Positions 53,630 through 61,343 of a DNA stretch of 64,000 bases are shown in pieces. Position 1 is the stretch's first letter. Every line of letters begins with the position of its first letter. A program made the translations under genes and the position numbers. Below the pieces are notes generated by a model, which made no database searches, had not been told where the DNA came from, and saw nothing but the letters and a program-made list of their open reading frames with translations. The DNA comes from Rubritepida flocculans DSM 14296 (GTDB lineage Bacteria > Pseudomonadota > Alphaproteobacteria > Acetobacterales > Acetobacteraceae): NCBI RefSeq assembly GCF_000425365.1, contig NZ_AUDH01000001.1, forward strand, positions 248,001 to 312,000, read 5' to 3'.

Positions 53630-54730
53630 ATGAGCGCCGCCCCCTTCCGCGTCGAGACCACCGAGGGCAAGCCGCGCCTGAGCTTCGCCGGCCCGCTGCG
53701 CACCGAACAGGCGGCCGCCCTGTGGCAGGCGGCGCATCGCGCCCGTCCCCGCGGCGACGCCCTGCTTCTGGACGCCGGCGAGGTGACGGAGCTGGACTCC
53801 GCCGGGGCGGCGCTGCTCGTCTCCCTCGCGGGCGATGGGGTCGAATGGATCGAACCCCGCGCGGAGGCGGCGCGGGCGGCGCTCGCCCGCTTCCGCCAGG
53901 GTCTCGGCGCCCCCCGCCCGCCCGCCCCGCGCAACGGATTCCGCCCGGTGAGCGCGGTGGGCGGGGCGGTGCTCGGCACGCTCGCCGCCTGGCGGGAGAA
54001 GCTCGCCTTCCTGGGCGAGACCACGCTGGCGGGGCTGCGCCTGATCCCCCGCCCCTGGGCCCTGCGCTGGGCCGAGGTGCAGCGCCACCTGGACGAGGCC
54101 GGCACCCGCGCCGTGCCGCTCTGCGTGCTGCTCGGCACGCTGATCGGGGTGATCCTCGCCTTCCAGTCCTCCATCCCGATGCGGCGTTTCGGCGCCGAGA
54201 TCTTCATCCCCCAGCTCGTGGGCATCTCGCTCACGCGCGAGCTGGGGCCGCTGCTCGGCGCGGTCATCCTCGCCGGCCGCACCGGCTCCGCCTACGCGGC
54301 GGAGCTCGGCACCATGCGGGTGAACGAGGAGGTGGACGCGCTGCGCATCATGGGCCTCGACCCCGTGGCCTGGCTCGTGCTGCCGCGCATCGTCGCGGCC
54401 ATGCTCGTCATGCCGGTGATCGCGCTGGTGATGAGCTTCACCGGCCTCATCGGCATGGCGATCGTGATGGCGACGCTGGGCTTTCCGCCCCCCGCCGTCA
54501 CGGCGCAGCTCGTGCAGTGGATGGACCTCGAGGATCTGGCGGGCGGGCTCGGCAAGGCGGCGGCCTTCGGGCTGGCCATCGGCTACATCGGCTGCCGCGC
54601 CGGCCTCTCGGCGGGCAACGGCCCGCGCGCGGTGGGCGATGCGGCCACCGCCGCCGTGGTGGGCGGCATCATCGCGCTGGTGGTGCTGGACGGCATCTTC
54701 GCCGTGCTGTTCTTCCGGCTGGGCTGGTGA
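53630..54730 (+). CDS. MlaE-family ABC permease with fused STAS domain
   Basis: 366 residues. An N-terminal STAS (MlaB-like) domain at about 1-95 contains the strand and Ser of LDSAGAALLVSL; the membrane domain follows from about 120 to the end. The MlaE signature is RELGPLLGAVILAGRTGSAYAAELGTMRVNEEVDAL. In E. coli MlaB is a separate protein; fusion to MlaE occurs in other lineages. It moves phospholipids between the membranes together with the genes that follow. Its TGA shares one base with the ATPase start (TGATG). Confidence 0.92.
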   Translation: MSAAPFRVETTEGKPRLSFAGPLRTEQAAALWQAAHRARPRGDALLLDAGEVTELDSAGAALLVSLAGDGVEWIEPRAEAARAALARFRQGLGAPRPPAPRNGFRPVSAVGGAVLGTLAAWREKLAFLGETTLAGLRLIPRPWALRWAEVQRHLDEAGTRAVPLCVLLGTLIGVILAFQSSIPMRRFGAEIFIPQLVGISLTRELGPLLGAVILAGRTGSAYAAELGTMRVNEEVDALRIMGLDPVAWLVLPRIVAAMLVMPVIALVMSFTGLIGMAIVMATLGFPPPAVTAQLVQWMDLEDLAGGLGKAAAFGLAIGYIGCRAGLSAGNGPRAVGDAATAAVVGGIIALVVLDGIFAVLFFRLGW

Positions 54731-55518
54731 TGGGCGCGCCGGCCGGGGCGGAGGCCGTGATCACGGCCGAAGGGGTGGCGATGCGCTTCGGCGCGCGCAC
54801 CGTCTTCCGCGACGTGAGCTTCTCGGTGCGGCGCGGCGAGGTGTTCGTCATTCTCGGCGGCTCGGGCTGCGGCAAATCCACGCTGCTCAAGCTGCTCATC
54901 GGCCTCCATCCGCCGAGCGCGGGGCGCATCGCGGTGCTGGGGGCGGAGTGGGGGGATCTCGGCGGCGCGGCGCGCCGCGCCCTCCTGCGCCGCATCGGGG
55001 TGATGTGGCAGTCGGGCGCGCTGCTCGGCTCGCTCACCCTCGCCGAGAACGTGATGCTCCCGATCGAGGCGCACACCACCCTGCCCGAGGAGGCGCGCCG
55101 GCTCATCGCGCTCTCCAAGCTCGGCCTCGTCGGCCTCGGCGACGCGGCGGACCGGCTGCCGGCCGAGATTTCGGGCGGCATGATGAAGCGCGCCGGCATC
55201 GCGCGCGCCATGGCCCTCGACCCCGAAATCCTGTTCCTGGACGAGCCCTCGGCGGGGCTCGATCCCATCACCTCGGCCGGGCTCGATGCGCTTATCCTCT
55301 CGCTTGCGCGGCAGACCGGCACCACCTTCGTGGTGGTGACGCACGAGCTGCAATCCATTCTCGCCATCGGGGACCGCTGCATCATGCTGGACAAGGAGGC
55401 GCAGGGCCTCATCGCGGAAGGGGACCCCAAGGCGCTGCGCGAGAGCGCGACGCACCCCGTGGTGCGCGCCTTCTTCCGGCGGGAGGCCCCCGCCGAAGCC
55501 GGTGCGGCGGGAGGCTGA
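54730..55518 (+). CDS. MlaF-type ABC ATPase
   Basis: 262 residues from ATG 54730. Walker A GGSGCGKST at 43-51, signature EISGGMMKRAGIARAMALDP, Walker B ILFLDEPSAGLDPITSAG, and the H-loop VVVTHE. The ISGGMMKR variant of the ABC signature is typical of MlaF. It drives the retrograde phospholipid transporter. It is 4 bases from the MCE gene. Confidence 0.93.
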   Translation: MGAPAGAEAVITAEGVAMRFGARTVFRDVSFSVRRGEVFVILGGSGCGKSTLLKLLIGLHPPSAGRIAVLGAEWGDLGGAARRALLRRIGVMWQSGALLGSLTLAENVMLPIEAHTTLPEEARRLIALSKLGLVGLGDAADRLPAEISGGMMKRAGIARAMALDPEILFLDEPSAGLDPITSAGLDALILSLARQTGTTFVVVTHELQSILAIGDRCIMLDKEAQGLIAEGDPKALRESATHPVVRAFFRREAPAEAGAAGG

Positions 55519-55521
55519 GCC

Positions 55522-56538
55522 ATGGCGCAATCCCGCCGCGTGCAGTTCTCCGTCGGCCTGCTGGTGCTGCTGGGCCTTTCCCTCGCCGTGGGCTTCGTGA
55601 TCTTCCTGGCGGGCGACCGGCTGCGCCAGAGCGATGTCCTGTTCGAGACCTATCTGCGCGAGAGCGTGCAGGGGCTCGAGGTCGGCTCCTCCGTGCGCTA
55701 CCGCGGCGTGGCGGTGGGGCGGGTCACCGAGATCGGCCTCGCCTCGGCGGAATACCGCCGCCCCGAGGGCCAGCCCTTCGCCAGCGCCTTCCAGCTCGTC
55801 ATCGTCCGCTTCGCCCTGGACATGGCGCGGGTGGGCGATGTGCCGCGGATGGATCTCGCCGTGGCGCAGGGGCTGCGCGCGCGCCTCGCCAGCCAGGGCA
55901 TCACCGGCGTCGCCTATCTCGAGCTGGATTTCGTGGACCCGGACCGCTTCCTCCCGCCCGACCTGCCCTGGACGCCGCGCTATGCCGTGATCCCGGCCAT
56001 GCCCTCCACCGTGGCCCAGGCGCAGAACACGCTCGAGCAGGTGATGCGCCAGCTCCAGGATGTGGACATCGCCGCCCTGGCCGGGAATTTCGACGCGCTG
56101 CTCGTCGCGCTGCGCGAGGCCGCGCGCGGGGCCGATCTCGGCACGGTTCTGGGCGAGGCCGCCGGCCTGCTGCGCGAGGGGCGGGCGGCGCTGGCGGGTG
56201 CGGAGCTTCCCGCCCTCGCGGCGGAGCTGCGCGCCACCGGCGCCGCCACCCGCGGCGTGCTGGAGGGGCAGGAGCTGCGCGCCACCCTTCTCACCCTGGC
56301 CCGCGCCAGCGAGGATCTGCGCGCCACCGCCCAGCGCCTGCCCGCCACGCTGGCGCAGATCGAGGCCATGCTGCGTGCGGCGCGCGGCACCACCGCCGAC
56401 CTGCAGTCCGAGCTCGCCCCGCTGCTGCGCGACCTGCGCAGCACCACCGCCAACCTGCGCGACACCACCGAGGCGCTGCGGCGCTCCCCCTCCCAGGCGC
56501 TGCTGGGCGCGCCGCCGCCCGCGGGGCCGGGCCGATGA
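55522..56538 (+). CDS. MlaD/MCE-domain substrate-binding protein
   Basis: 338 residues. A single N-terminal membrane anchor (VGLLVLLGLSLAVGFVIFLAG) is followed by one MCE domain (VLFETYLRESVQGLEVGSSVRYRGVAVGRVTEIGL). A long helical tail with coiled-coil and Ala-rich repeats lies at about 155-330. It carries lipid across the periplasm. Longer than E. coli MlaD (183) because of the tail, which could bridge the periplasm in the manner of the PqiB/YebT needle. Overlaps the lipoprotein gene (ATGA). Confidence 0.93.
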   Translation: MAQSRRVQFSVGLLVLLGLSLAVGFVIFLAGDRLRQSDVLFETYLRESVQGLEVGSSVRYRGVAVGRVTEIGLASAEYRRPEGQPFASAFQLVIVRFALDMARVGDVPRMDLAVAQGLRARLASQGITGVAYLELDFVDPDRFLPPDLPWTPRYAVIPAMPSTVAQAQNTLEQVMRQLQDVDIAALAGNFDALLVALREAARGADLGTVLGEAAGLLREGRAALAGAELPALAAELRATGAATRGVLEGQELRATLLTLARASEDLRATAQRLPATLAQIEAMLRAARGTTADLQSELAPLLRDLRSTTANLRDTTEALRRSPSQALLGAPPPAGPGR

Positions 56539-57164
56539 GCGCCCCGCGCCGCGCCCTGCTCGGGCTGCCGCTGCTGCTCGGCGCCTGCTCCGTGCTGCCC
56601 GAGCGGCCCTTCATCGAGACGCGCCGCCACCCGCTCGCCCCCGCCCGCACCGGCGCGCCGGTCGCTTCGGGCAGCGGCCGCGTGCTGCTGCTGCGCACGC
56701 TGCGCGCCGCGCCGGGGCTGGAGGCGCGCGGCCTGCGCCGCATCCGCCCCGACGGGACGCTGGACCTCGCCTTCTACGAGGAATGGCTGGCCCCGCCCGC
56801 CGAACTGGCCGAGCAGGCGCTGCGCGAGTGGCTGATCGCCTCCGGCCTCTTCGCGGCCGTGGCCGCCCCCGGCACGCGGCTCGCCACGCCCCTGATCCTG
56901 GAAGCCGAACTCACCGCCCTCGATTACCGCCTCGCCGATGGCGAGGCGCGGGCCGGGCTTGCCGTGCTGCTGCTGCGCGAGGGTGCGGGCGCGGCGGAGG
57001 CGCGCGTCATCGCCCAGCGCCTCGTCACCGGCACGGCGCGCGGCGCGCAGGGGGGCGACCCCGGCCTCCGCCAGGCCGCGGCGATGGCGGAGGCGCTGCG
57101 CGCGGCCTTCCTCGCCCTCGAAGCCTGGCTGACCTCGCTGCTGCCGGAACTGCGGCGCGTCTGA
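56535..57164 (+). CDS. ABC-type transport auxiliary lipoprotein (PqiC/ABC_trans_aux-like)
   Basis: 209 residues. The lipobox LLLGACS gives Cys19 as the lipid-modified residue. The mature part has DUF330/PqiC-like features: RVLLLRTLRAAPGLEARGL, TPLILEAELTALDYRL, and a long C-terminal helix. It would sit at the inner face of the outer membrane and receive lipid from the MCE tunnel. No MlaA- or MlaC-type gene follows, so this set is Pqi/Mla hybrid in make-up. Confidence 0.85.
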   Translation: MSAPRRALLGLPLLLGACSVLPERPFIETRRHPLAPARTGAPVASGSGRVLLLRTLRAAPGLEARGLRRIRPDGTLDLAFYEEWLAPPAELAEQALREWLIASGLFAAVAAPGTRLATPLILEAELTALDYRLADGEARAGLAVLLLREGAGAAEARVIAQRLVTGTARGAQGGDPGLRQAAAMAEALRAAFLALEAWLTSLLPELRRV

Positions 57165-57200
57165 TCTCGGCGGCCGCTGATGTCGACTTCTGAGAAGCCG

Positions 57201-57326
57201 GTGCGGCCGCTGGTATGGCCTTGTTTTCGCGCGCAGCCGCCACGCCGGGTCCCATCGAAGCAAAGCTTCGATGGGCGCCCGTCAACCCTGCGCGCGATAC
57301 GGTCGGCATCTCATGCCGACCGTATC
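57201..57326 (-). repeat. Dispersed intergenic repeat, copy 2 (full length, inverted relative to copy 1)
   Basis: Read in reverse it matches copy 1 nearly base for base: perfect 14-bp stem, TCGCGCGCAGGGT, 11-bp hairpin stem (57251-57275), GGCGTGGCGGCTGCG, AAAACAAGGCC and CCAGCGGCCGC. Between the convergent lipoprotein (ends 57164) and zinc-ribbon (ends 57325) genes. The stem's outer arm includes the zinc-ribbon stop codon. Confidence 0.85.
57296..57326. terminator. 14-bp perfect stem at the end of the zinc-ribbon gene
   Basis: GATACGGTCGGCAT (57296-57309) pairs perfectly with ATGCCGACCGTATC (57313-57326) around three bases. It spans part of the stop codon of the minus-strand zinc-ribbon gene. 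No U-run; part of repeat copy 2. Confidence 0.6.
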
Positions 57327-57933
57327 ACCCGCCGATCACCTGCACCACGCGCAGGAAAGGTTCCCAGGCCTGCGCCACATCGGCGCGGAACAGGTAGAGC
57401 AGCAGCAGAACCCCGGTGACGAGGCCGACCGAGAGAATCCAGGCCAGCAGCAGCAACCTGCCGGCGAGGCGGCGGCGGCGGCGCGGGCGGGGATCCTCCC
57501 CGGCCTCCTCCGGGCCCAGCGGGCGGCGGCGGCGCGCCCCGAGACCGAGCGGGAAGCGGCTCGGCGCAAGCGGCGGCGGCGCGACGGCCCGCGCGGCCCG
57601 GGGCGGCTCCGTTCCCGCCTCGGGCGGGACGGCGGCGAGGGGCGGCGCGGCCTCCGGCGCGGCGGGCGGCGGCTCGGCCAGGGGCGACGGACGCTCGGCG
57701 GGCGCCGGGCCCGGGGCTTCGACCGGTGCCGAGGGCGGGGAGGGGGGCGTGGGCGGCTCGGCCGCCGGGGCCGCGGCCGCCAGGATGGGCGCGACCGGCA
57801 GCGGCGGGGCCTCGGCCGGCAGCTCGGGCACCCAGGCATGGCCGCAGGCCGCGCAGCGCAGCGGCTTGCGCTGCAGCAGCAGCGCGTCCGGCACGCGATA
57901 ACCGGCGCGGCAGTTCGGGCAGGCGATGTCCAT
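57325..57933 (-). CDS. MJ0042-type zinc-ribbon membrane protein
   Basis: 202 residues. MDIACPNCRAGYRVPDALL and LRCAACGHAW supply four Cys of an MJ0042/zinc-ribbon motif (residues 5-31). A very Pro/Ala-rich linker follows (about 38-150). One membrane helix near the C terminus (RLLLLAWILSVGLVTGVLLLL) is followed by a short periplasmic end. It is divergent from ftsE, an arrangement familiar in alphaproteobacteria. Function not established. Confidence 0.82.
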   Translation of the reverse strand: MDIACPNCRAGYRVPDALLLQRKPLRCAACGHAWVPELPAEAPPLPVAPILAAAAPAAEPPTPPSPPSAPVEAPGPAPAERPSPLAEPPPAAPEAAPPLAAVPPEAGTEPPRAARAVAPPPLAPSRFPLGLGARRRRPLGPEEAGEDPRPRRRRRLAGRLLLLAWILSVGLVTGVLLLLYLFRADVAQAWEPFLRVVQVIGG

Positions 57934-58005
57934 GCGGGGCTGACGTTGTGACAGGAGCGCCGTATTCGGCAACCTCCCGTCTTGGCTTTTGATGAAGGGG
58001 GCCGC

Positions 58006-58671
58006 GTGGTCCGATTCTCGGGCGTGGGCCTGTGCTACCCGGAGGGGGGCGGGGCCTGGGCGCTGCAAGGGCTGGATTTCCTGCTGCCCGAGGGCAGCTT
58101 CACCTGGCTGCTCGGCCCCTCGGGCGCGGGCAAGACCAGCGTGCTCGGCCTGATGCATCTGAGGTTGCGGCCCTCGATCGGCCGGATCGAGGTGCTGGGC
58201 CATGATCCCGCCGGGCTGCCGCGCGCCCAGTTGCCGGCGCTGCGGCGGCGCATCGGCGTGGTGTTCCAGGACTACCGGCTGCTGCCCCACCTCTCCGCCT
58301 TCGAGAATGTGGCCCTGCCGCTGCGCATCCAGGGCGTGACCGAGGCGCGGCTGCGCGCCGACGTGACCGAGATGCTGCGCTGGGTGGGCCTCGCCGAGCG
58401 GGCGGAGGCCGCGCCCGCCGCGCTCTCGGGCGGGGAGCAGCAGCGCCTGGCCCTGGCGCGCGCCGTCATCGCCCGCCCCGCCCTGCTGGTGGCCGACGAG
58501 CCCACCGGCAACCTCGACGCCACCCAGGCGCGGCGCGTGCTCTCCCTGCTGCGGGAGCTGCACCGGCTGGGCACCACCGTCGTCGTCGCCACCCACAGCG
58601 AGGCGCTGCCGGAGGAATACCCGGCCCCCGCGCTGCGCCTGGAGGGCGGGAGGCTGCTGCGCCATGGCTAG
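58006..58671 (+). CDS. ftsE: Cell-division ABC ATPase FtsE
   Basis: 221 residues from a GTG at 58006, with AAGGGGG upstream; a TTG at 57982 would add 8 residues. Walker A LLGPSGAGKTS, Q-loop VVFQDYRLLPH, signature ALSGGEQQRLALARA and Walker B LLVADEPTGNLD. The DYRLL sequence after the Q-loop is typical of FtsE. With FtsX it activates murein hydrolases at the septum. It overlaps ftsX by 8 bases. Confidence 0.94.
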   Translation: MVRFSGVGLCYPEGGGAWALQGLDFLLPEGSFTWLLGPSGAGKTSVLGLMHLRLRPSIGRIEVLGHDPAGLPRAQLPALRRRIGVVFQDYRLLPHLSAFENVALPLRIQGVTEARLRADVTEMLRWVGLAERAEAAPAALSGGEQQRLALARAVIARPALLVADEPTGNLDATQARRVLSLLRELHRLGTTVVVATHSEALPEEYPAPALRLEGGRLLRHG

Positions 58672-59530
58672 GCCCAAGGGAGCCACGGCGCTCCGGCCCC
58701 TGCGGGGGCGCGATCCGCTCGGGCTGCGCCGGGCGCTGGCGGGCTGGCTGCTGCCGGCGCTGGTGGGGGCCATGGCGCTGCTCGCCGCGCTCGCCATCGC
58801 CGGCGCGGCCGGCGCGGGCCGCCTGGCCGAGCGCTGGGAGCAGGCGGCCGCGGGCCAGGTGATCGTGCAGGTGCCCCCCGCCCAGGCCGAGGCCGCGCTG
58901 GCCCGGCTGCGCGCCCTGCCCGGTGTGGCCGAGGCCACGGTGGTGGCCGAGGACCGGCTGCGCGCCCTGCTCGCCCCCTGGCTGGGCGAGGTGCCCGGCC
59001 TGCCCCTGCCCGTGATGATCGAGCTGCGCCTCGTCGAGCGCGCGGAGGAGGCGGCGCTGCGCGAGGCCGCCGCCGCCATCCCCGGCGCGCAGGTGGAGCG
59101 GCGCGGCGAGGCCGTGACCCAGGCGCTGCGCGTGGCCGAGGGGGTGCGGGGCCTCGCCTTCGTGCTGCTCGGCATCATCGCGGCGGTGGCGGTGGCGCTG
59201 GTGGCGGTGGCGACGCGCGCGGGGCTCGCCGCGCGGCGCGAGACCATCGAAATCCTGCACGAGCTGGGCGCGCGCGACGCCGACATCGCCGGCCGCTTCG
59301 CCGCGCGGCTGGCGCTGCTCTGCGCCGCGGGGGCGCTGGGCGGGCTCGCCGTGGCGCTGCCCGCCCTCTGGCTGCTGGCCGAGGCGGCGATCCCGGTCGC
59401 GCTCTCCCGGCCCGCCGCGGCCTCGGACCTGCCCTGGGCGGCGCTCGCCCTGCTGCCGCCGGCGGCGGCGGGCATCGGCTGGCTGACGGCGCGGCTGGCG
59501 GTGGGGGCCTGGCTGCGGCGCCTGCCCTGA
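58664..59530 (+). CDS. ftsX: Cell-division membrane protein FtsX
   Basis: 288 residues. Four membrane helices: one at about 27-50, then three in the C-terminal half (GLAFVLLGIIAAVAVALVAV, LALLCAAGALGGLAVALPAL and the last near the end). A periplasmic loop of about 100 residues (about 52-150) contacts the hydrolase activator. It is coupled to ftsE. No other division gene is near. Confidence 0.93.
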   Translation: MARPKGATALRPLRGRDPLGLRRALAGWLLPALVGAMALLAALAIAGAAGAGRLAERWEQAAAGQVIVQVPPAQAEAALARLRALPGVAEATVVAEDRLRALLAPWLGEVPGLPLPVMIELRLVERAEEAALREAAAAIPGAQVERRGEAVTQALRVAEGVRGLAFVLLGIIAAVAVALVAVATRAGLAARRETIEILHELGARDADIAGRFAARLALLCAAGALGGLAVALPALWLLAEAAIPVALSRPAAASDLPWAALALLPPAAAGIGWLTARLAVGAWLRRLP

Positions 59531-59570
59531 GGCGCTTGCCCTCCCGCCGCGCGGGTGCGATGCGGGGCGC

Positions 59571-60191
59571 ATGCGCCTGCTCGTTCTCGACGCCGCCCTC
59601 TCCCGCTGCCTCGCGGCGCTGGTGGAGGGGGGCGCGGTGCGGGCCGAGCGTGTGCGCGAGGGGCTGCACGGCCAGCCTGCCGCCCTGCCGCCGCTCGCCG
59701 AGGCGGTGCTGGCCGAGGCCCCCCCGCCCGAGGCGGTGGCGGTGGGCGTGGGGCCGGGCAGCTTCACCGGGCTGCGCACCGCCATCGCCCTGGCCGCCGG
59801 CATCGCCGCCGCGCGCGGCCTGCCCCTGGTGGGGGTGAGCACGGGCGAGGCGCTGGCCGCCTTCTGCCCCCACCCCGCCTGGGCCTGCACCGAGAACCGG
59901 CGCGGCCAGCTCTTCCTCGAACGCTTCGCCCCCGGCCCCCTCGCCGAGGGCCCGCCGCTCTCGGTCGAGGAGCGCGGCCTGCCCCGCCCCGTCGTGCTGA
60001 CCTGGATGCTGGGCGATGGCGCCCCGCGCGCCGCCGCCCGGCTGCTCGCCCGCGGCGCGCCCGCGGCGCTGGGCGAGGCGCGGCGCATCGAGGCCGCCGC
60101 ACTCGCCGCCGTGGCCGAGCGCCGCCTCGCCGGCCTCCTCCCGCCGCGCCCGGCCGCGCCCCTCTACGTGGACCCGGCGGCCACCACATGA
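59571..60191 (+). CDS. tsaB: tRNA threonylcarbamoyladenosine biosynthesis protein TsaB
   Basis: 206 residues. The ASKHA-like fold is shown by LVLDAALSRCLAALVEGG and the key block VGVGPGSFTGLRTAIALAAGIAAARGLPLVGVST. TsaB is the non-catalytic partner of TsaD in making t6A37 in tRNAs. rimI follows, the usual partner, after a spacer made entirely of repeat copy 3. Confidence 0.94.
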   Translation: MRLLVLDAALSRCLAALVEGGAVRAERVREGLHGQPAALPPLAEAVLAEAPPPEAVAVGVGPGSFTGLRTAIALAAGIAAARGLPLVGVSTGEALAAFCPHPAWACTENRRGQLFLERFAPGPLAEGPPLSVEERGLPRPVVLTWMLGDGAPRAAARLLARGAPAALGEARRIEAAALAAVAERRLAGLLPPRPAAPLYVDPAATT

Positions 60192-60285
60192 TGCGGCCCC
60201 GCATGCCATGCCGCGCCCCCTCGCGCGCAGCGCAGGCCTCGCGGCTGCGCGCCGGGGCCAGTGCGCGCCGGCGGCCGCCGGCATG
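60190..60285 (+). repeat. Dispersed intergenic repeat, copy 3 (short)
   Basis: Starts GATGCGGCCCCGC, continues CTCGCGCGCAGCGCAGG and CGCGGCTGCGCGCCG, and ends in GCCGGCGGCCGCCGGC, which replaces the palindrome of copy 1. It lacks the central 11-bp hairpin. It fills the spacer between tsaB (stop 60189-60191) and rimI; the rimI ATG at 60283 lies in its last bases, so the repeat also carries the translation start region. Confidence 0.6.
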
Positions 60286-60720
60286 AGGCTGCGCCAGGCC
60301 GGGCTGGAGGACGCGGCCGCGCTCGCCGCCCTGCACGCCACCGCCTTCCCCCCCGGCGAGGCCTGGCCGGAGGGGACGATGCGCAGCCTCCTCGGCCTGC
60401 CCGGCGTCACCGCGCTGCTGGCCGAGGGCGAGGGGCTGCTGCTGCTGCGCCAGGCGGCCGACGAGGCGGAGGTGCTCACCCTCGCCGTACGGCCCGAGGC
60501 GCGGCGGCAGGGCGTGGCGCGCGCCCTGCTGGAGACGGGGATGCTGCTGCTCGCCGCCGCCGGGGCGCGCCGGCTGCTGCTCGAGGTGGCGGCGGAGAAC
60601 GCGCCGGCCATGGCGCTCTATGCCGGGCTCGGCTTCGCCCGGGCGGGCGAGCGGCGGAACTATTACGCGCCGGGCCGCCACGCCTGGCTGCTGGCGCGCG
60701 CGCTGGAGGGCGAGGGATGA
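60283..60720 (+). CDS. rimI: Ribosomal-protein-alanine N-acetyltransferase RimI
   Basis: 145 residues from ATG 60283. GNAT features: VLTLAVRPEARRQGVARALLETGM (acetyl-CoA loop), LLEVAAENAPAMALYAGLGFARAGERRNYY with the RimI-typical R-x-x-YY. It acetylates the N-terminal Ala of S18 and, in some bacteria, other proteins. Follows tsaB, as in many proteobacteria. Overlaps the isochorismatase-like gene (ATGA). Confidence 0.9.
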   Translation: MRLRQAGLEDAAALAALHATAFPPGEAWPEGTMRSLLGLPGVTALLAEGEGLLLLRQAADEAEVLTLAVRPEARRQGVARALLETGMLLLAAAGARRLLLEVAAENAPAMALYAGLGFARAGERRNYYAPGRHAWLLARALEGEG

Positions 60721-61343
60721 CGCAGACCCGCGAGGAGAACTACGCCGGCGTCTTCGACGGCGCGGTGGGCTTCGGCCGCCGCCCGGCGCTGCTGCTGGTG
60801 GATTTCGTGAACGCCTACACCACGCCCGGCGCGCCCCTTTACGCCGAGGGCGTGGTGCGCGCCGTGGCCGCGAGCGTGCCGCTGCTCGCCGCCGCGCGGC
60901 AGGCGGGCATCCCCGTGGTGTTCACCAAGGTGCTCTACCACCCGGGCGGGCTGAATGGCGGGCTGTTCCTGCGCAAGGTGCCCGCGCTGCGCGCCCTGGT
61001 CCCCGGCGCGCCGCTCGCCGAGATCGTGGAGGCGCTGCGCCCCCTGCCCGAGGAGGTGGTGATCGCCAAGCAATACCCCTCGCCCTTCTTCGCCACGCCG
61101 CTCGCGCCCATGCTGACGGCGCTGGGGGTGGACACGGTGATCCTCGCGGGCTGCTCCACCTCGGGCTGCATCCGCGCGGGGGCGGTGGACGGGCTGCAGC
61201 ACGGCTTCCGCGTCATCGTCCCGCGCGAATGCGTGGGCGACCGGCACGAGGGCCCGCATGAGGCCAACCTGTTCGACATCCAGGCCAAATACGGCGATGT
61301 GCTGCCGCGCGCGGAGGTGATCGCCCGGCTGCGGGGGGGTTAA
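60717..61343 (+). CDS. Isochorismatase-family hydrolase (N-carbamoylsarcosine amidase-like)
   Basis: 208 residues. Catalytic triad of the family: Asp in LLLVDFVNAY, Lys in VVIAKQYPSPFFATPL and Cys in ILAGCSTSGCIRAGAVDG. GCSTSGCIR closely resembles N-carbamoylsarcosine amidases rather than isochorismatases or nicotinamidases. It is coupled to rimI but probably independent in function. Substrate undetermined. Confidence 0.88.
   Translation: MTQTREENYAGVFDGAVGFGRRPALLLVDFVNAYTTPGAPLYAEGVVRAVAASVPLLAAARQAGIPVVFTKVLYHPGGLNGGLFLRKVPALRALVPGAPLAEIVEALRPLPEEVVIAKQYPSPFFATPLAPMLTALGVDTVILAGCSTSGCIRAGAVDGLQHGFRVIVPRECVGDRHEGPHEANLFDIQAKYGDVLPRAEVIARLRGG

Noticed and set aside
57934-59475. Long minus-strand frame (57325-59475) joined to the zinc-ribbon protein
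   Set aside because: Only the part from the ATG at 57933 has family motifs; the extension lies antisense to ftsE and ftsX and is compositionally a shadow.
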